A stretch of DNA of 24,459 nt, taken from positions 1 to 24,459 of IMG/VR virus record IMGVR_UViG_3300025141_000719, one strand, 5' to 3'. Shown piece after piece: positions 22,433-24,459 of this stretch. This DNA is from a virus. How positions within the stretch are numbered: the first letter of the stretch is position 1; each line of letters starts with the position of its first letter. Made by a program: the position numbers and the translations under genes. Below the pieces are notes generated by a model. The model was not told the origin of the DNA. It ran no database searches and saw only the letters and a list, made by a program, of their open reading frames with translations.

Positions 22433-22963
22433 GGACAAGGGGGCTCTCAGGCCGGAGATCGGAATATGGTAGCCCGACACCTTGTAGACAAACCCGTATT
22501 CGTCCTCGTCCCCCTTCCTCTTGAACTCACCCTGTTCCAGCAGGCGGTTCTTGGTTATCCACCCCAGCATCCACGCCCGTGTCAAATCCTTGCGGACACG
22601 AACAAAGAAGTAATGGCTAGCCTTGAGGGGTTTCCCCTCGGGGCAAACTACGGAGGCCGTGAAATGGGGCTTTGGTTTGTCGTAGCATGTCTTGGACTTT
22701 ACATCAATTTTTCTATTTCCCATTAAGTAGTCGTGGGTGCGGCTGTAATTGCCAACGTATTTGGATTCGGGGAAAAGAAGCTCAAAACCGATCTCACCAA
22801 GGAAGCCAGTCATGCGTCCGGCCCCACGGGTAAACGAATTCGGGAGCACACCAAGATTCTGGCTTCGCTCGAAAGCCTGCTTCACATTCTCGGAGTTCGG
22901 GGTGAACGTAATGAGCTTGCCCCTGCCCTCTTTTGAGAACTGGCGGGGCAGTTTTTTCTTCAT
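22427..22963 (-). CDS. PD-(D/E)XK endonuclease-like protein
   Basis: 178 residues from ATG 22963. The active-site pattern is visible: GEIGFE with E57 and E61 on the first helix, HD at 77-78, then IDVKSK with D87 and K89, matching PD-(D/E)XK spacing. The N-terminus is basic. Such small nucleases in phages can be restriction-like, host-DNA-degrading or branch-cutting enzymes; the substrate cannot be told. It is the last gene of the leftward operon, 23 bp after the metallopeptidase gene, and its end overlaps the primase-helicase end by 6 bp, so no terminator fits between the convergent operons. Confidence 0.7.
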   Translation of the reverse strand: MKKKLPRQFSKEGRGKLITFTPNSENVKQAFERSQNLGVLPNSFTRGAGRMTGFLGEIGFELLFPESKYVGNYSRTHDYLMGNRKIDVKSKTCYDKPKPHFTASVVCPEGKPLKASHYFFVRVRKDLTRAWMLGWITKNRLLEQGEFKRKGDEDEYGFVYKVSGYHIPISGLRAPLSL

Positions 22964-22986
22964 CTATGCTTACTTAGGGCATTTGC

Positions 22987-23286
22987 TCAAATCGCTTGAA
23001 AGCGTTTAATGAATCTTTCCCATGCAGGAAAATAGATCTCGTCCATGCACCTCACTATGGCCTCTTCTTCGTAGGTCTCACAAAACGAGAGCCCTGAAAT
23101 ACCTAAAGCCGCATGGAGCATCTCGTGCCTAATTGTGTCATGGAGGTCTTTCCCCTTGAGGGTCTTGTCTATCGTGATGAGCTTCCTCCTGTGGGAATAC
23201 ATCCCATAGCAATCATCATCCCCTAAATCCCCCAACCGGATTCGGACCCGAACCCCAGCCATGGTTATACTTTGGGGGACTTTCAT
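22987..23286 (-). CDS. Small HExxH metallopeptidase-like protein
   Basis: 99 residues. HEMLHAAL places the zinc motif HExxH at 54-58, and YEEEAIVRCMDEI with E74/E75 offers the third ligand, as in minimal ImmA/IrrE- or SprT-like proteins found in phages. No DNA-binding domain is attached. The start overlaps the amidase stop by four bases; a GGAGG lies directly against the ATG, too close to be ideal, so start M9 is an alternative. Its place in a lysis operon gives no clear substrate; cleavage of a host or phage regulator is the family-based guess. Confidence 0.75.
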   Translation of the reverse strand: MKVPQSITMAGVRVRIRLGDLGDDDCYGMYSHRRKLITIDKTLKGKDLHDTIRHEMLHAALGISGLSFCETYEEEAIVRCMDEIYFPAWERFIKRFQAI

Positions 23287-23858
23287 CCTCCGGTAAGCTT
23301 GATGAGGGCACGGGCATAGACACCGGCCAGTTTATCACGGTTGTCATTAATCATCCGCCATTCGGCTTCGTTAGATCCAAAGAAAGGTTCCGCGATAACG
23401 GCAGGGCAATGTGTCTTACGTAAGAAAGCGGACCCCCGCTGGCGGGGGCCGCGTGGTTTAATCCCTCTGGAGGCCATGTCAGGGTAGGACTCTTCCATCG
23501 AATCGCGTAGCGCCGTGGCTAGCCGCTTACCACCAACACTTGTGGGCCAATACAGCCACTCATGGCCTTTGGCAGACGGGCTCGCGGAATTAAAGTGCAG
23601 CTCAATCGCCGCAGTGACCTCGTCTTCGCGCATCGTTCGGGCAATATAGTTGATCGCTCCGGTGTAGCTCTGCGCGGGGTATTTGTCATAGATGACGTAG
23701 TTATTACCGCTAGCCCATCCATGACTGTTGCTTAGTACATGCCCGATGCGGCGCACAAGATCGCGGTTAAAGTCCCACTCGCTGACAACATATTCCCCAT
23801 ACGTGTACGCTCCCTGATCCCCGAGACGTGAATGCCCCACACATAGTCCAATCTTCAT
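23283..23858 (-). CDS. Endolysin, N-acetylmuramoyl-L-alanine amidase (Amidase_3)
   Basis: 191 residues; should cut the amide bond between MurNAc and L-Ala of the peptidoglycan stem. Zinc ligands fit H9 (VGHS), E27 (SEWDFN) and H88 (IELHFNS); the catalytic Glu is E157 in IAEPFFGSN. The protein consists of the catalytic domain alone with no wall-binding module and no signal peptide, so it would need a holin for release; the upstream neighbour (23855-24019) has the right features. Start ATG overlaps that gene's stop (ATGA). Confidence 0.9.
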   Translation of the reverse strand: MKIGLCVGHSRLGDQGAYTYGEYVVSEWDFNRDLVRRIGHVLSNSHGWASGNNYVIYDKYPAQSYTGAINYIARTMREDEVTAAIELHFNSASPSAKGHEWLYWPTSVGGKRLATALRDSMEESYPDMASRGIKPRGPRQRGSAFLRKTHCPAVIAEPFFGSNEAEWRMINDNRDKLAGVYARALIKLTGG

Positions 23859-24019
23859 TTCTTTAAAACGCGATACAGGGACACAAGTCCCACAGTAATA
23901 CCCACAATAAGCGACCCAACGCGCAGCCAGTATTCAAACTGCTCCTGCATGCTGGTGATAAGACCCAGCGTGGGAGCCGCCATGCCGACTAACGAGTCTA
24001 TGAATCGGGGGTTTATCAT
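23855..24019 (-). CDS. Holin-like small membrane protein
   Basis: 54 residues, ATG 24019 to TGA 23855. The C-terminal half holds one clear membrane segment (VGSLIVGITVGLVSLY, about 34-49) followed by a basic tail RVLKK; a milder hydrophobic stretch covers 9-23. It overlaps both neighbours by ATGA and lies directly upstream of the amidase, the usual place for a holin that releases the endolysin. Size and single segment fit a small class of holin, but sequence alone cannot prove pore formation. Confidence 0.7.
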   Translation of the reverse strand: MINPRFIDSLVGMAAPTLGLITSMQEQFEYWLRVGSLIVGITVGLVSLYRVLKK

Positions 24020-24303
24020 TTCTCCCCGATGATGACGGCCCTCCGGTAACTGTAATCCGAATGGAAGCGGTGACCTTTACGACCAACCAGTGCTCCTTCC
24101 TTAAACTCGTAGACCTTACCCTCTTTAAGCGTGATCGTCGGAGGATCGTATAGGGCGCTCGCGTTCGCGCTTGATGCGTTGGGCAACTCGTTCCATGAGC
24201 AGCTTGTCAGCGGGAGAACCGCCAGCGGCCAGAGCATCAAGACGATCTTCAAGAGCGTCGAGGTGCCTGTCTCTTTGAAGCCTGATGTGTTCGATGTAGG
24301 CAT
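24016..24303 (-). CDS. Small lipoprotein, possible outer-membrane spanin subunit
   Basis: 95 residues from ATG 24303. A hydrophobic signal (LLKIVLMLWPLAVLPL) ends in the lipobox LTSC with C35, giving a mature lipoprotein of about 60 residues with a C-terminus (FHSDYSYRRAVIIGEK) of a type seen in small phage lipoproteins. A TTG or ATG further down, at the hydrophobic core, could be the real start. It overlaps the 71-residue gene out of frame for about 180 bp, as Rz1-type genes do with Rz. It lacks the Pro-rich body typical of Rz1, so the spanin role is tentative. Confidence 0.7.
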   Translation of the reverse strand: MPTSNTSGFKETGTSTLLKIVLMLWPLAVLPLTSCSWNELPNASSANASALYDPPTITLKEGKVYEFKEGALVGRKGHRFHSDYSYRRAVIIGEK

Positions 24304-24340
24304 GGAGCGCGGCAGTCAGCAGTTGGAAAAAGAGCTTCAC
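24125..24340 (-). CDS. Short helical protein, possible inner-membrane spanin partner
   Basis: 71 residues from GTG 24340. The first 17 residues (KLFFQLLTAALHAYI) are hydrophobic but short and contain His/Tyr, so membrane insertion is uncertain. The rest is a charged helix (RLQRDRHLDALEDRLDALAA) likely to be a coiled coil, ending in a basic tail. The GTG overlaps the upstream gene's stop (GTGA). An N-terminal anchor plus coiled coil, overlapped by a lipoprotein gene in another frame, is the layout of an i-spanin; alternatively a cytoplasmic lysis-accessory protein. Confidence 0.6.
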   Translation of the reverse strand: MKLFFQLLTAALHAYIEHIRLQRDRHLDALEDRLDALAAGGSPADKLLMERVAQRIKRERERPIRSSDDHA

Positions 24341-24459
24341 TTAGATTTCGCACGGCCCACATTCAGGGCTAGCCACGACACCACGCGATTTATGCGATTC
24401 ACCCAAATGTTATCCGATTCATTCGGGGTCATGGTCGCAATGAGTGAAGCCACAGCGAT
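24337..24459 (-). CDS. C-terminal part of a small lysis-operon protein, N-terminus beyond window
   Basis: The frame is open from the right edge to TGA at 24337-24339 and encodes the last 40 residues, including TPNESDNIWVNRINRVVSWL and ending LNVGRAKSK. It resembles the tail of small phage proteins that follow holin or membrane-anchor segments, with a Thr-Pro/Asp-rich turn and an amphipathic helix. The GTGA overlap with the next gene supports it being coding. Too little is visible to assign function. Confidence 0.6.
   Translation of the reverse strand: MAVASLIATMTPNESDNIWVNRINRVVSWLALNVGRAKSK

Noticed and set aside
22466-22936. Plus-strand frames opposite the PD-(D/E)XK gene
   Set aside because: Shadows of the minus-strand gene, which carries a coherent nuclease motif set.
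1-24459. CRISPR array, insertion sequence, integrase or att site
   Set aside because: No spaced direct repeats, transposase, integrase or terminal inverted repeats were seen on reading either strand.

Overview
The window reads as part of a double-stranded DNA tailed-phage genome (Caudoviricetes), or an integrated or metagenomic copy of one. The evidence is a large terminase, a small-terminase-like HTH protein, a phage replication and recombination cassette, an amidase-based lysis cassette and very large virion-type proteins, with no ribosomal, tRNA or housekeeping genes. Portal, capsid and tail genes are not visible. I cannot name the host. Sequence composition is moderately GC-rich by eye. 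Most starts lack a Shine-Dalgarno box and many genes overlap by 1-4 bases.

Left arm (1-14597, all minus strand, read leftward from terL): terL; a short Pro/Ala-rich protein; a 632-residue basic protein with an EF-hand-like loop; a 307-residue coiled-coil protein; then one reading frame that stays open from 9425 to the left edge (at least 3141 codons). This giant protein looks like a 'polyvalent' phage protein. It has a hydrophobic, glycine-rich N-terminal third, a zinc-metallopeptidase site (HELIH), a second degenerate peptidase-like site, a kinase-like domain, a domain resembling HhH-GPD DNA glycosylases, and a pair of 33-residue repeats. Five copies of a six-residue motif, [LI][AP]SGIT, lie in linkers between these blocks and could mark processing sites.

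Middle (14628-22432, plus strand): a terS-like gene diverges from terL across only 30 bp, followed by two small unknown genes, a RuvC-like resolvase, a Cas4/DUF2800-like Fe-S nuclease, a possible ssDNA-binding protein, a small helical protein, a strong hairpin terminator, a family A DNA polymerase with Leu at the Pol I 762 position, and a primase-helicase (AEP-like plus SF3-like ATPase). Together these could prime, unwind, copy and resolve phage DNA.

Right arm (22427-24459, minus strand, converging on the replication block): a PD-(D/E)XK nuclease-like protein, a small HExxH metallopeptidase, an Amidase_3 endolysin, a 54-residue holin-like membrane protein, an out-of-frame overlapping pair (a small lipoprotein and a short helical protein) arranged like a spanin pair, and the C-terminal end of another small gene cut by the window edge. 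Reading right to left, most genes overlap by the four bases ATGA or GTGA, so this looks like one lysis operon.

All function calls come from motifs read by eye; no database search was run.
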